From Apilactobacillus quenuiae (lineage in GTDB: Bacteria; Bacillota; Bacilli; Lactobacillales; Lactobacillaceae), in the NCBI RefSeq assembly GCF_002994005.1, contig NZ_POSN01000002.1, forward strand, positions 189,855 to 253,854: a stretch of DNA of 64,000 nucleotides, in the 5' to 3' direction. Below, in pieces: positions 17,093-26,397 of this stretch. Each line of letters begins with the position of its first letter. Within the stretch, counting starts at the first letter, position 1. The position numbers were made by a program, and so were the translations under genes. The notes under the pieces were generated by a model. That model saw only the letters and a program-made list of their open reading frames with translations, had not been told where the DNA came from and made no database searches.

Positions 17093-18490
17093 TTATTTTT
17101 CATTATTAGTACGACTATGCTTAATACCATATCCAAAGTAAATTACTAACCCAATTATAAACCATACAATCGCTGTTAACCATGTGTCTAATGACAATTG
17201 AGTCAATAAGTAGATACATGCTAAAGCAGATACGACTGGCAAAATTGGATAAAATGGTACTTTAAAGCCATTTTTATTATTAATATCTTGTCTTTTCCTA
17301 AGTGGAATAATTCCAATTGACATGAAAGTAAAAGCGATTAGCGTTCCAATATTAACTAAGCTAGCTAATTTGTCTAATGAAACTAAGCCACCCATGAAAG
17401 CAATAATAATAGTAACAAAGATAATGCTACGCTTAGGAACATTATTTTTCTTATTAATTTTGCTTAATTTTTGCGGCAATAATCCATCCCTACCAATAGA
17501 GTATATTAAACGAGAACTACTATAAATCATATTAATCATCATAGTAAACATTCCAGCTAAAGCACCCATTGATATTAAAATGCCTAATTTATCTAAATGA
17601 ATAACTTGTAATGCATAAGTAACTGGATCAGATACATTTAAATCTGTATAAGGAACAATTCCTGTCAAAACAATTGAAACTAGTATATATAAAACTGTAC
17701 AGATTAATAATGTCCCAATAATTCCAATTGGCATCGTTCTTTCTGGTTTCTGAACTTCCCCAGCTGAAGAAGCAATTACATCAAAACCTAGATAAGCAAA
17801 AAATACTAAAGATGCGCCTTTAAAAATACCATGAATACCAAATGGTAAAAATGGATTCCAATTACCTGGTTTAACAAAAATTAAACCTGCAACTACAAAT
17901 ATAATAATAATAGCAATTTTTACTAATACCATAATATCATTTAATTTTGCAGATGATTTAACATTATTAGTCAAAATCCATGAGATGAATACAACAATTA
18001 AAATAGCAATTATATCAACGTATGTACCTTTATGTGGATTATAGTTTGCAGAAATTGCTTTTGGAATCACAATTCCAAAATTTCGTAAAAACGACTGTAA
18101 ATATGCTGACCAACCAGCTGAAACAGTGGCAACCGATAACATATATTCAAGAATCAATCCCCAACCTATTACCCAACCAGTTAGTTCACCAAAAATAACA
18201 TTACCAAATGAGTAAGCACTACCAGCAATTGGCAATGCTGAAGAAAATTCTGCATAACACATTGCACAAAGTGAACATACAATAGTTGCTAAAACAAAAG
18301 AAAGTATAATTCCTGGACCAGCTGTAGTCGCAGCAACTGTCCCTGGTAAAATAAAAATTCCAGTTCCAATAACTGCTCCAATACCCATCATTATTAAATC
18401 TTTTGTACCAATAGTTCTCTTTAAATTTTCATCTCGATCAATGAATTTAGATAATGATGTCTTACGATTCACCTTTGAAAGTAAACTCAT
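17093..18490 (-). CDS. APC-superfamily amino-acid permease
   Basis: Twelve-helix amino-acid/proton symporter of about 465 residues. Seen: TKDLIMMGIGAVIGTGIFIL (TM1 with the G-x-G substrate-binding break), AGSAYSFGNVIFGELTGWVI (TM3), VFFAYLGFDVIASSAGEVQK (TM6 break) and YSSSRLIYSIGRDGLLPQKL before TM9. It resembles the YfnA/cationic amino-acid transporter branch, but substrate cannot be assigned. The start follows a GGGGGG-rich SD. A 240-base leader with a small ORF and two terminator hairpins precedes it, indicating conditional expression. Confidence 0.9.
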   Translation of the reverse strand: MSLLSKVNRKTSLSKFIDRDENLKRTIGTKDLIMMGIGAVIGTGIFILPGTVAATTAGPGIILSFVLATIVCSLCAMCYAEFSSALPIAGSAYSFGNVIFGELTGWVIGWGLILEYMLSVATVSAGWSAYLQSFLRNFGIVIPKAISANYNPHKGTYVDIIAILIVVFISWILTNNVKSSAKLNDIMVLVKIAIIIIFVVAGLIFVKPGNWNPFLPFGIHGIFKGASLVFFAYLGFDVIASSAGEVQKPERTMPIGIIGTLLICTVLYILVSIVLTGIVPYTDLNVSDPVTYALQVIHLDKLGILISMGALAGMFTMMINMIYSSSRLIYSIGRDGLLPQKLSKINKKNNVPKRSIIFVTIIIAFMGGLVSLDKLASLVNIGTLIAFTFMSIGIIPLRKRQDINNKNGFKVPFYPILPVVSALACIYLLTQLSLDTWLTAIVWFIIGLVIYFGYGIKHSRTNNEK

Positions 18491-18522
18491 AAAATCCCCC
18501 CATCTTAATAAACAAATAAAAA

Positions 18523-18550
18523 TCGCACCAGTTATTTCTAACTGGTGCGA
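18523..18550 (-). terminator. attenuator hairpin B
   Basis: Perfect 12-bp stem with GAAA tetraloop followed by T5 on the minus strand, 33 bases before the permease start. Confidence 0.85.
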
Positions 18551-18557
18551 TAAAAAA

Positions 18558-18598
18558 GCACCAGAAAGAATAACTGTTACCAGCTATTTTTCTAGTGC
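18558..18598 (-). terminator. attenuator hairpin A
   Basis: About 18 paired bases with one bulge and G-U pairs, followed by T6 on the minus strand. It lies between the leader ORF and hairpin B. Confidence 0.8.
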
Positions 18599-18643
18599 TC
18601 GAAGTTTGAATCATAACGAAATAATTTCTTCTGCGTACTATAC

Positions 18644-18718
18644 TTAACAGCTAGTAATGTTAAAGAAGAAATTATTATTATCTCGTTTCATAGTCTCAAG
18701 TCTACAAACAATCGTCAT
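18644..18718 (-). CDS. 24-residue leader peptide
   Basis: Short ORF with a perfect SD (AGGAGG, 18726-18731) seven bases before its ATG. It begins MTIVCRLETMKRD, followed by three Asn codons, three Phe codons and another Asn, then ITSC and the stop. The run of seven Asn/Phe codons just before the end, and the attenuator hairpins behind it, are what one expects of a ribosome-mediated sensing peptide. No other function is likely at this size. Confidence 0.65.
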   Translation of the reverse strand: MTIVCRLETMKRDNNNFFFNITSC

Positions 18719-18787
18719 GATTAAACCTCCTAATATTCGTTTATTTATTATAGTTATTCTAACCAATATATTATTAAAATGCAAGAA

Positions 18788-19717
18788 TTATTTATTATTA
18801 TGTCTCTGCTTTCTATTATCTAGTTCTTCTTTTAATGAATCTAGTCTTTTTTGCAAAATTATAGAAACCTGCTCATTTTTTCTAATATTATCATTAGTTC
18901 GATTAATTAATTCTTCAATCTCTGCTTCAGAATATCCAGACATATTTTTTTGCATAGTATAGGTGTTTTGATAAGCATGTAGCACAATATTGTAACCATT
19001 TTTACCTAATTCTAATAATCCACCCGATACATTATGTATGCTAGGTCTTTCGCTAAAATGATCAATATGAATCATGATTCTACGACTAACTGTATTATTC
19101 CAAAAGTTAATTAATGATCCCGCAAAAAATGCAGTAAATAGAGTCATAATTCCAAATGGTCCAGCAAAACATATAGCAACTATCATTATCACTATATCTT
19201 GAGCACTTCTAACAATTTGATATTTTACATGAATCTTATCAGATATAATTGGTGCAATTGCATCATATGGAGAAACCCCTAGTTTAGTAGACATATAAAG
19301 TGAAGTGCCTAATGTAAACAAAGCAATTCCAACAACTGCATCAACAATCATCATTGGGATACTAAGATTTCCATGAAATAAATATTGGTATAATCCCGAG
19401 AAATAATCAATTTCATATCCAACTAATAACATGTTAAATATCGTCCCAATACCAATTTGTTTTCTATCGAAAATTAGTACAAAAATAAATAGAATAAAAT
19501 TAACTATTAGTTGCAAAACACCCAGTGACATACCTAACTTATTAGATATTCCTGTATTCATTGCAGTAAAGGGATCCATCCCAATATGTCCTTCTAATAA
19601 AAATGTAGCACCAACAGAGATTAGCATTATTCCTATCAATGAACAGATTGATTTTAATATAATATCTAAAGGCTTATTAATAACACTTTTAGAATTATCA
19701 TATGGTACATTATCCAT
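18788..19717 (-). CDS. YczE/YitT-like membrane protein with C-terminal coiled coil
   Basis: The first 215 residues form five to six helices of the YczE/YitT type (SLIGIMLISVGATFLLEGHI, MDPFTAMNTGISNKLGMSLG, YMSTKLGVSPYDAIAPIISD). A cytosolic tail of about 90 residues follows, with a predicted coiled coil (EEIEELINRTNDNIRKN-like, QKRLDSLKEELDNRKQR). The shorter relative at 12506 lacks the tail. Function of the family is unknown. Monocistronic by layout; the divergent side borders the MMPL gene terminator. Confidence 0.75.
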   Translation of the reverse strand: MDNVPYDNSKSVINKPLDIILKSICSLIGIMLISVGATFLLEGHIGMDPFTAMNTGISNKLGMSLGVLQLIVNFILFIFVLIFDRKQIGIGTIFNMLLVGYEIDYFSGLYQYLFHGNLSIPMMIVDAVVGIALFTLGTSLYMSTKLGVSPYDAIAPIISDKIHVKYQIVRSAQDIVIMIVAICFAGPFGIMTLFTAFFAGSLINFWNNTVSRRIMIHIDHFSERPSIHNVSGGLLELGKNGYNIVLHAYQNTYTMQKNMSGYSEAEIEELINRTNDNIRKNEQVSIILQKRLDSLKEELDNRKQRHNNK

Positions 19718-19815
19718 TTTTAATTACCCTCTTATAGCTTTGCTATAATTTAATTATATAACTGTTTAATAATAAAATAAAAAAATTGAATTTTTAATCC
19801 ACTATAACAAAAAAT

Positions 19816-19843
19816 CTCTACACCGATATCTATCAGTGTAGAG
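19816..19843 (-). terminator. terminator of the tetR-MMPL unit
   Basis: Stem CTCTACAC/GTGTAGAG plus inner GATA/TATC, about 20 bases past the MMPL stop; T-rich on the minus strand. Confidence 0.85.
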
Positions 19844-19861
19844 GTTTTCATTTATATAAAA

Positions 19862-22570
19862 CTATTTTGAATGTTTAGCTTCATGTTTTTTTGATTTATT
19901 ATCATAAGTTAATTTAATTAAGCTTGGTAATAACATTGGAATAATAATAACTAGAATAATCAATCCAACGATAACACCAATTGCAACTTGAATTAATGTT
20001 AATACGCCTGATGGCATTAATGCAGCAAAAGTACCACCTAAAATAATTGCAGCTGAAATTACAACTGTTCCAATTACAGCAGATGCATGAATAATTTGCT
20101 TAGATGCAGTACTATCAACATTACCAAATTCTCTATATTTCATCATTAGGAAAATACTGTAGTCAACACCCAAAGCAATTAACATAACAAATGTAAAGAA
20201 TGGTGTGTTCCAAGTTAGCATATTTTGACCTAATAATGATGAACTAATTAACTTAGTAATACTTAGAGAAGTTACATAAGCAATTAATAGTGTACCAAGA
20301 ATGTAGAATGGTTGAAGAATTGATCTAGTAATAATCAGTAAAGCAATCATAATTCCAACTACCATGATAACAGCAGTTCTAATAAAGTCTGAACTAGCAA
20401 TATGTCTAGTATCAGAAGTTGAAGCAGTTTGGCCACCGATTGCGACAGTTGTGTGTGCTAAATCAGTACCACTTAAATTATTTTGAACTTTAGTTTGTAA
20501 GTTATCAATTTCATTCATCGCTGCTTCAGAACTTGGATCCTTATCTAAAACAACAGTAATCTTAGCAATTTTCTTATCTTGTGATAAGTAAGATTTTACA
20601 GAATTTTTGAATGTATCACTCTTCAACACAGTTTCTGGAATATTAAATGAATCTGAAGCCTTGGAATCAGATAAAGTCTTTAAGTAATCATTAGCAGAGC
20701 CAATACCTTTGTTAACCTTATTCATTCCCTGAGCAGCTTTAGCTAGCTTTTGTTGAGTTTCTTTCAATTGAGCTACAACAGACTTAGTATTATTACCAAT
20801 GTTTTGAGTATTAGCAGCAATAGCTTGTAATTGACTCTTTAATCCAGCCATTACGTTTTGTTGTTGAGAATTAATCCCTTGTAATGTTGCTCCTACAATT
20901 TGCATTTGTTGAGCGCTAAGTGGTTGTTTAGCAGCAGTCATCTTTTGTTGCAATGATTGCAATATTTGTTGACCAGACATACTACTACTTTGACCAGATG
21001 AAGCATTAATGGTATTCAAAGAGCTAGCAATACTTTTAACTGAACTACCAATGTCACTTAATGGTGTTGTATCAAAGTTAGAATTAGTAGTTCCCTTTTG
21101 AATAGTATTTAATCCTGATATAGCAGTCTTCATCTTACCAGTTAATGTGTCTAATTGATCATTAACATATAATTGTTCAATTGGCATCCCACTTGGTTGA
21201 GTGACTGAAGCAACAGTTTTAATGCCTTCTTGTTTACTCAATTGAGTAGTTAAACGATCTAATTCATTTAATGATTTTTCATTATCTAAACGTTTATTAG
21301 CTTTAATATAGATAGTTGAAGGTTCTGCAGTTCCTTTGGAAAAGTGCTTTTGTACAACCTGAAATCCTTTTTTAGCAGGAACATTATCATGCAATTCCAC
21401 ACTATTATCGTAATTTAATTTATTATGGTATGAAGCCATGAATGGAACAGTAGCAATCAATACCAAAATAATTGCCGGAATTGACCATTTAACTGATTTA
21501 CTGGATAAGAATCTCCAGAATTTGTTTTCACCTTCGCCATCAAAATTCTTAGATGGCCAGAACATCCCTTTACCCATTACAGACATAAAGAATGGGTTCA
21601 ACGTAGTTAGAACTAATAGTAGTACAGCTACTCCAACGGCTACTCCAACAGCAGATTGATAAATGGAGAATTTAGCTAATGCTAATACAGCAAATCCAAT
21701 CAATACTGATGAACCAGAATAAAGGATTGTTTTGCCGGCAACTTTTCTAGCATCAATAGCAGCAGTAACCTTATCCTTACCCCGACTCAATTCTTCTTTA
21801 AACTGATTATATAAAAGAATATTGTAGTCAGTACCAATTCCGAATAGTACAACCACCATAAATACTCTAGTAAAGTTAGACAATGGGAATCCATAATATT
21901 GAACTAAATTCATTACAATACTTAGTGAAACAATGAATGAAACCCCTACTGTTAATAATGAAACTAGTGGGACAATTGGTGATCTAAATACGATAATTAG
22001 CACAATCAAAATAAAGATTGCAGCAATTACTTCAGTTTTTTGAATCCCTTGCTCAGTAGATACTCTAAAATCATCATTTAGGATATCTCCACCAGTTACA
22101 TATGTATTTATGCCACCAGTTTTAACAACATCTTTCAACTGATCATTCACACTTTGAATAGAACGATCTTTAGTAACATTTAGTTGGACCAGTTCCGTAG
22201 TTTTATCTTTAGAGATTAATTGTTCTTTAGTTGCATCATTATCATATGGTGCAGTAATACCTTTAATCCCATAATTCTTTTTATTATCACGCAATTTATT
22301 AATTGTATAATTAATTTTTTGTTGTGAATTATTATCAATCTTCTTGTTGCCATTGTTAAATACAATAACTGTATCCATTGTATTACCAATGCCATGTCCC
22401 CATTTTTCTTGAATCTTTTGAGCAACTTGACTTTGAGAACTTGATGGAATTTTAGTTTGTCCTTTCTGGGCAACTAAAGAAGACATATTAGGTAGGAAAA
22501 CAATACTTAGAATTACTACAACAATCCAAGCAATTAGACTACCTGTATACTTTTTAACAAATTTAGGCAT
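19862..22570 (-). CDS. MMPL/RND-family membrane transporter
   Basis: A 902-residue exporter with two similar halves: an N-terminal helix, an extracytoplasmic domain, then helices 2-6 (residues about 175-345), a second long extracytoplasmic domain rich in Gln, Ser and coiled-coil-like repeats (450-690), and helices 8-12. Membrane motifs include VVLFGIGTDYNILLYNQFKE and MLIALGVDYSIFLMMKYREF, the G-x-D-Y signatures with the proton-relay acidic residue of MMPL proteins. Likely exports lipids or toxic compounds; substrate unknown. It follows tetR by 11 bases and is presumably repressed by that protein. Confidence 0.9.
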   Translation of the reverse strand: MPKFVKKYTGSLIAWIVVVILSIVFLPNMSSLVAQKGQTKIPSSSQSQVAQKIQEKWGHGIGNTMDTVIVFNNGNKKIDNNSQQKINYTINKLRDNKKNYGIKGITAPYDNDATKEQLISKDKTTELVQLNVTKDRSIQSVNDQLKDVVKTGGINTYVTGGDILNDDFRVSTEQGIQKTEVIAAIFILIVLIIVFRSPIVPLVSLLTVGVSFIVSLSIVMNLVQYYGFPLSNFTRVFMVVVLFGIGTDYNILLYNQFKEELSRGKDKVTAAIDARKVAGKTILYSGSSVLIGFAVLALAKFSIYQSAVGVAVGVAVLLLVLTTLNPFFMSVMGKGMFWPSKNFDGEGENKFWRFLSSKSVKWSIPAIILVLIATVPFMASYHNKLNYDNSVELHDNVPAKKGFQVVQKHFSKGTAEPSTIYIKANKRLDNEKSLNELDRLTTQLSKQEGIKTVASVTQPSGMPIEQLYVNDQLDTLTGKMKTAISGLNTIQKGTTNSNFDTTPLSDIGSSVKSIASSLNTINASSGQSSSMSGQQILQSLQQKMTAAKQPLSAQQMQIVGATLQGINSQQQNVMAGLKSQLQAIAANTQNIGNNTKSVVAQLKETQQKLAKAAQGMNKVNKGIGSANDYLKTLSDSKASDSFNIPETVLKSDTFKNSVKSYLSQDKKIAKITVVLDKDPSSEAAMNEIDNLQTKVQNNLSGTDLAHTTVAIGGQTASTSDTRHIASSDFIRTAVIMVVGIMIALLIITRSILQPFYILGTLLIAYVTSLSITKLISSSLLGQNMLTWNTPFFTFVMLIALGVDYSIFLMMKYREFGNVDSTASKQIIHASAVIGTVVISAAIILGGTFAALMPSGVLTLIQVAIGVIVGLIILVIIIPMLLPSLIKLTYDNKSKKHEAKHSK

Positions 22571-22581
22571 TACTCTACCTC

Positions 22582-23199
22582 CTATTTCTTATTGACTTTG
22601 ATTAAATCATTCGGTGCAATATATTGTGAAGCAATAATAATTTTAGCTAAATTATTAGGACTTTCTGGATAATCCTTACTAATCCAATAAACAACAATGT
22701 TCATTAAGTGATTTAACATAATTTCTTTCACATAATCTTTTGGAATTTCATCAGTAAGTGTAACTTTTCCATCAAATTGTGAAAAAGAATCATCTGTTAC
22801 ATCACTAAATATTCTTTTTATTCGACCAAATAAGTAAGGATCACCATTTTCACTTAGTAGAGCCGATAATAATTTTGAATTGTCATAAAAGTAATTTAAA
22901 GTCTTAATAACAATATCAGATGGCGTACTAATACTTTCATCTGATTTAGTGAAACTTTTTAATTCTTCTGGCATTAGATTATTTAAAACATCTTTAATAT
23001 CACTAAGTAATTTATCCTCAATTTTATTAAGCAAATCAAATTTATCTAAATAATGGATATAAAATGTTCCTCTACCAATGCTAGCTTCTCTGGTTAAATC
23101 GGTAACATTAATATTGTTAAATCCTTTATTATTAATTAATTTAACTAATGCATGTATAATTGCAGATTTAGTATGAACAGTACGTTTATCTCGCTTCAA
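22582..23199 (-). CDS. TetR/AcrR-family regulator of the MMPL exporter
   Basis: 205 residues. HTH region: TKSAIIHALVKLINNKGFNN, VTDLTREASIGRGTFYIHYL, DKFDLLNKIEDKL. The C-terminal half resembles TetR_C_7-type ligand domains. It is the first gene of a two-gene operon with the MMPL transporter; an autoregulatory repressor of the pump is the natural reading (inference). SD AGGAGG. Confidence 0.88.
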   Translation of the reverse strand: MKRDKRTVHTKSAIIHALVKLINNKGFNNINVTDLTREASIGRGTFYIHYLDKFDLLNKIEDKLLSDIKDVLNNLMPEELKSFTKSDESISTPSDIVIKTLNYFYDNSKLLSALLSENGDPYLFGRIKRIFSDVTDDSFSQFDGKVTLTDEIPKDYVKEIMLNHLMNIVVYWISKDYPESPNNLAKIIIASQYIAPNDLIKVNKK

Positions 23200-23244
23200 A
23201 CAATCACACCTCCTAACTTATAATAAATTTATAATACAAAGACA

Positions 23245-23281
23245 ATTATAATAAAAATACACAATAAGTCAACACGGTGTT
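23245..23281 (-). promoter_or_regulatory. promoter and possible operator of tetR-MMPL
   Basis: Minus strand TTGACT (23267-23272), 16-base spacer, TATAAT (23245-23250). An 11-base palindrome AACACGGTGTT (23271-23281) touches the -35 box and is a candidate TetR operator. Confidence 0.6.
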
Positions 23282-23283
23282 CA

Positions 23284-24189
23284 TCATTTTTTTGAACCGA
23301 TCGCTAGTATAAATACTGTGCTTAATATTAATATCCCACCAATAACTTCATATCCATTAAATGATGTGTTTAAAAATATGATTGCACCTAAAGTAGCAGA
23401 TAAGGGTTCAAATGTATCTAACATTCCTGCAACTGTGGGTGAAATAAATTTTAGACTATTAATGAAGCAAAGAAATGATGCCATGGTACCAAAAAACACA
23501 ATGAATAAAACACCAAGCAATGTCCCTAAAGTAAATTTAGGTACTTCTACCCAAAATGGATGAATAATTGTAAATAATAATCCACCTACTATCATTGCCC
23601 AGCCAACAACCATTAAAGAACTAAATTTCTTTAATAAATTAACAGGCAACATCGTTTGAATTGCACCTGCTAAAGCTAATAATAATCCTGTAGTTAAAGC
23701 GGGTGTAGATATCGATAGTTGCGTTAAATTTCCTCTTGTAACCAATAACCAAGTTCCAATTAAAGCTACAATAATTGCACTAACCTCAAATTTGTTAGGT
23801 AATTTATGATAAAAAATAGCAGTAAAGATAACAATTAATACTGTTCCCAAGCTTTGTAAAATCGTAGCTGTACCGGCATTGCTCAAATTTACAGTTACTA
23901 AATATAAATACTGAACAGCAGCTAGTCCAAAAATCGCATACATAATAAACACAAATATATTTTTTGGCCTTTGCCATAACTGCATTAAATGTTCTTTTCG
24001 ATAAAATTTTGAGAAAATTAAAATAAAAATTCCTGAAATTCCCATTTTAATGCCCATCAACCATTCAGGTGATAAATGATTATCTTGAAATAAGAATTGT
24101 GAAACCGGGCCTTGAATCCCCCATAATAAAGCTCCAATAATTGCCAGAATAGATCCTAAAAGATGACTTCTAGTTTTATTATTATTCAA
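23284..24189 (-). CDS. EamA-family (DMT) transporter
   Basis: Third EamA carrier of the window, about 302 residues in two five-helix repeats. Seen: LLGSILAIIGALLWGIQGPV, NAGTATILQSLGTVLIVIFT and FISPTVAGMLDTFEPLSATL. It is clearly more distant from the 15-17 kb pair than those are from each other. The frame opens at 24222, but AGGAG at a good distance precedes a TTG at 24189, giving MNNNKTRSH as N-terminus. Its stop codon abuts the tetR-MMPL promoter region. Confidence 0.85.
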   Translation of the reverse strand: MNNNKTRSHLLGSILAIIGALLWGIQGPVSQFLFQDNHLSPEWLMGIKMGISGIFILIFSKFYRKEHLMQLWQRPKNIFVFIMYAIFGLAAVQYLYLVTVNLSNAGTATILQSLGTVLIVIFTAIFYHKLPNKFEVSAIIVALIGTWLLVTRGNLTQLSISTPALTTGLLLALAGAIQTMLPVNLLKKFSSLMVVGWAMIVGGLLFTIIHPFWVEVPKFTLGTLLGVLFIVFFGTMASFLCFINSLKFISPTVAGMLDTFEPLSATLGAIIFLNTSFNGYEVIGGILILSTVFILAIGSKK

Positions 24190-24242
24190 TATGTAAACTC
24201 CTAACTTTAAAATTAAATACATTCATAATTATAATGCAAAAA

Positions 24243-24277
24243 TAAAAGTGTTGTAACATAAATTACAACACTTTTAT
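24243..24277 (-). terminator. terminator of the aldo/keto reductase gene
   Basis: Perfect stem AAAAGTGTTGTAA/TTACAACACTTTT with a 6-base loop and T-rich continuation on the minus strand. Confidence 0.88.
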
Positions 24278-24293
24278 CTAATCTTTTATATAA

Positions 24294-25205
24294 TTAATCT
24301 TTATAATTCTTAGGAGAATCGTCCCACTTATCAACGGCATCTACAACTTGGCCTTCTGAATTATGCCAACCAAAGTCGTCATACCATAGACTACGTTTTG
24401 CTTTATCGATAGCATCAATCGTCTTAATATCATCGTCAGATAGTTTGAAATCAAAAATATCTGAATTTTGAATAATTCTTTCTTCATGTGATGATTTAGG
24501 AATGGTAACAATTCCTTTTTGCCAATCCCAACGAATAATTACTTGAGCAACGGATTTACTGTATTTATCAGCAATTTTCTTAATTTCAGGATTTGATAAC
24601 GCTTCACCACCACCAAGTGGAGACCATGCTTCAAGTTGAATACCAGCATGATTATTGAATTCAACAATCCCTTTTTCTTGGTTAATTGGGTTAAATTCCA
24701 TTTGGTTAACAGCAGGAACAATATTAGTATTATCTAGCAAATTTTGTAATCTTTCATTATCAAAGTTAGAAACACCGATTGCTCTTACTTTTCCGTCATG
24801 ATATAACTTTTCCATTGCGCGCCAAGTATCAATGTACTTGCCATCTACTGGCCAGTGGATTAAGTATAAATCAATATAAGTTAAATCTAAACGTTCTAGA
24901 GTACCATTTACAGCATCTAAAGTACTTTGGTAACCTTGGTCACCATTAAATAGTTTAGTAGTAATAAATAAATCTTTACGATTCATGCCAGTAGCAGCAA
25001 GGCCTTCTTTGATTCCTTCACCAACACCAGTTTCATTACCATATTGTTTTGCAGTATCAATCAAGTGGTAACCCTTAATGATACCTTCTTTAACTGATTC
25101 TTTAGCACTTGTATTATCTGTTTTCCAAACACCAAGTCCCAAACGTGGCATTTTAACACCATTATTTAGGGTTGTTGTTTCTTCAAGTCCTTCTAATCTG
25201 TTCAT
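24294..25205 (-). CDS. aldo/keto reductase (2,5-diketo-gluconate reductase type)
   Basis: NADPH-dependent carbonyl reductase, (beta/alpha)8 barrel, about 303 residues. Catalytic tetrad visible: D in HLIDTAKQYGNE with Y, K in LFITTKLF, and H in YLIHWPVDG. Cofactor-binding C-terminus: TIPKSSHEERIIQNSDIFDF. The group includes YvgN and DkgA, acting on methylglyoxal and other aldehydes. ATG 25205 is preferred over the upstream TTG because GGGAGG lies nine bases before it. Confidence 0.92.
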   Translation of the reverse strand: MNRLEGLEETTTLNNGVKMPRLGLGVWKTDNTSAKESVKEGIIKGYHLIDTAKQYGNETGVGEGIKEGLAATGMNRKDLFITTKLFNGDQGYQSTLDAVNGTLERLDLTYIDLYLIHWPVDGKYIDTWRAMEKLYHDGKVRAIGVSNFDNERLQNLLDNTNIVPAVNQMEFNPINQEKGIVEFNNHAGIQLEAWSPLGGGEALSNPEIKKIADKYSKSVAQVIIRWDWQKGIVTIPKSSHEERIIQNSDIFDFKLSDDDIKTIDAIDKAKRSLWYDDFGWHNSEGQVVDAVDKWDDSPKNYKD

Positions 25206-25294
25206 AAAATTCAACCTCCCTATTAATCATCAAATAATATGATAAAGGTAAAAATTACTGATTGCAATCATCTTGAATACATTATAATCAAATC

Positions 25295-26284
25295 TTAATT
25301 TTCATACCCCTTGGGATGAGTTTGTTCCCATTTCCATGCACTAGCAATAATATCTTTAACATTATCATGCTTAGGCGTCCAACCAAGAACATCTCTGGCT
25401 TTAGTGGAATCTGCAACTAATGTGCTAGGATCACCAGCTCTTCTAGGCGCATCTTCAGCTGGAATATCTTTGCCAGTCACTGTACGAGCAGTTTCAAGCA
25501 TTTGACGATTAGAAAAACCAGTTGATGAGCCAAGATTAAACACTTGTGAATCACCACCACTTAATAGACGCTTCATTGCTAAAATGTGGGCATCTGCTAA
25601 ATCTAATACGTGAACATAGTCACGGACATTAGTCCCATCTGTCGTAGGATAATCATTTCCAAAAATCTCTAATTTTTCGCGTAATCCTTGTGCTACCTGT
25701 AGAATAATGGGAATTAAGTGGGTTTCTGGATGATGATCTTCGCCAATTGATCCATCCATCTTAGCACCACCAACATTAAAGTAACGCAATGCCGTAAATT
25801 TAATATTATAAGCAACATCAGCCCAATGCATCATTTTTTCCATCATTAACTTACTTTCACCATAAGGATTAGTAGGTTCTTTAGCATCGTTTTCTTTAAT
25901 TGGAATTTGTTTAGGTTCTCCGTAAACAGCTGCTGTTGATGAAAAGACAATATTTTTAACGTTATGCTTATTCATAATCTCTAATAAATTAATCATGCCA
26001 TAAACATTATTGTCAAAATATTTCATTGGCTTTTTCATGGACTCTGGAACAATCGAATTAGCGGCAAAATGAATAACCCCATCGATTGATTCTTTTTCAA
26101 AAACCTCGTTTAAAAAATTGGTATCACGAATATCACCATTATAAAAATGAGCTTTCTTATTAATGCTTGCTTTATGTCCAGTTGCTAAATTATCAACAAC
26201 GACTACCTTAAAATCGTTTTCAATCAATCTATCGACTGTATGGGAGCCAATGTATCCAGCTCCCCCCGGTACTAAAATTGCCAT
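25295..26284 (-). CDS. galE: UDP-glucose 4-epimerase
   Basis: Interconverts UDP-glucose and UDP-galactose; extended SDR of 329 residues. Seen: NAD motif [11 protein letters not shown], catalytic S-S-T in [10 protein letters not shown] and YxxxK in [12 protein letters not shown], then [20 protein letters not shown] and [17 protein letters not shown]. The frame extends to 26320, but ATG 26284 has AGGAGATA before it and starts at the beta strand of the Rossmann fold. No other Leloir genes adjoin, so it probably supplies UDP-galactose for envelope polymers as well. Confidence 0.95.
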   Translation of the reverse strand: MAILVPGGAGYIGSHTVDRLIENDFKVVVVDNLATGHKASINKKAHFYNGDIRDTNFLNEVFEKESIDGVIHFAANSIVPESMKKPMKYFDNNVYGMINLLEIMNKHNVKNIVFSSTAAVYGEPKQIPIKENDAKEPTNPYGESKLMMEKMMHWADVAYNIKFTALRYFNVGGAKMDGSIGEDHHPETHLIPIILQVAQGLREKLEIFGNDYPTTDGTNVRDYVHVLDLADAHILAMKRLLSGGDSQVFNLGSSTGFSNRQMLETARTVTGKDIPAEDAPRRAGDPSTLVADSTKARDVLGWTPKHDNVKDIIASAWKWEQTHPKGYEN

Positions 26285-26350
26285 TATAATATCTCCTAAT
26301 AGATAAATTTTAATTTTCAATGAATATTATATATCAGAAACTTAAAACAA

Positions 26351-26388
26351 AATAAAAAACTCCCAAACAAATAGGAGTTTTTTTATTT
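26351..26388 (-). terminator. terminator of the fatty-acid cluster
   Basis: AATAAAAAACTCC/GGAGTTTTTTTATT with a 10-base loop directly after fabF. Confidence 0.8.
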
Positions 26389-26397
26389 TAGTAATTT

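Larger units (their letters stand above)
18491..18731 (-). promoter_or_regulatory. leader-peptide attenuator upstream of the APC permease
   Basis: On the minus strand this holds, in order, a 24-codon ORF (18718-18644), a strong hairpin A (18598-18558) followed by T6, a second hairpin B (18550-18523) followed by T5, and the permease SD. Hairpin A has an outer stem GCACTAGAAA/TTTCTGGTGC and an inner stem AATAGCTG/CAGTTATT. Hairpin B is a perfect 12-bp stem TCGCACCAGTTA/TAACTGGTGCGA with a GAAA loop. CTGGTGC from the 3' arm of A can pair with GCACCAG from the 5' arm of B, an alternative fold that would break both. No room for a promoter exists between B and the permease. Confidence 0.75.
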
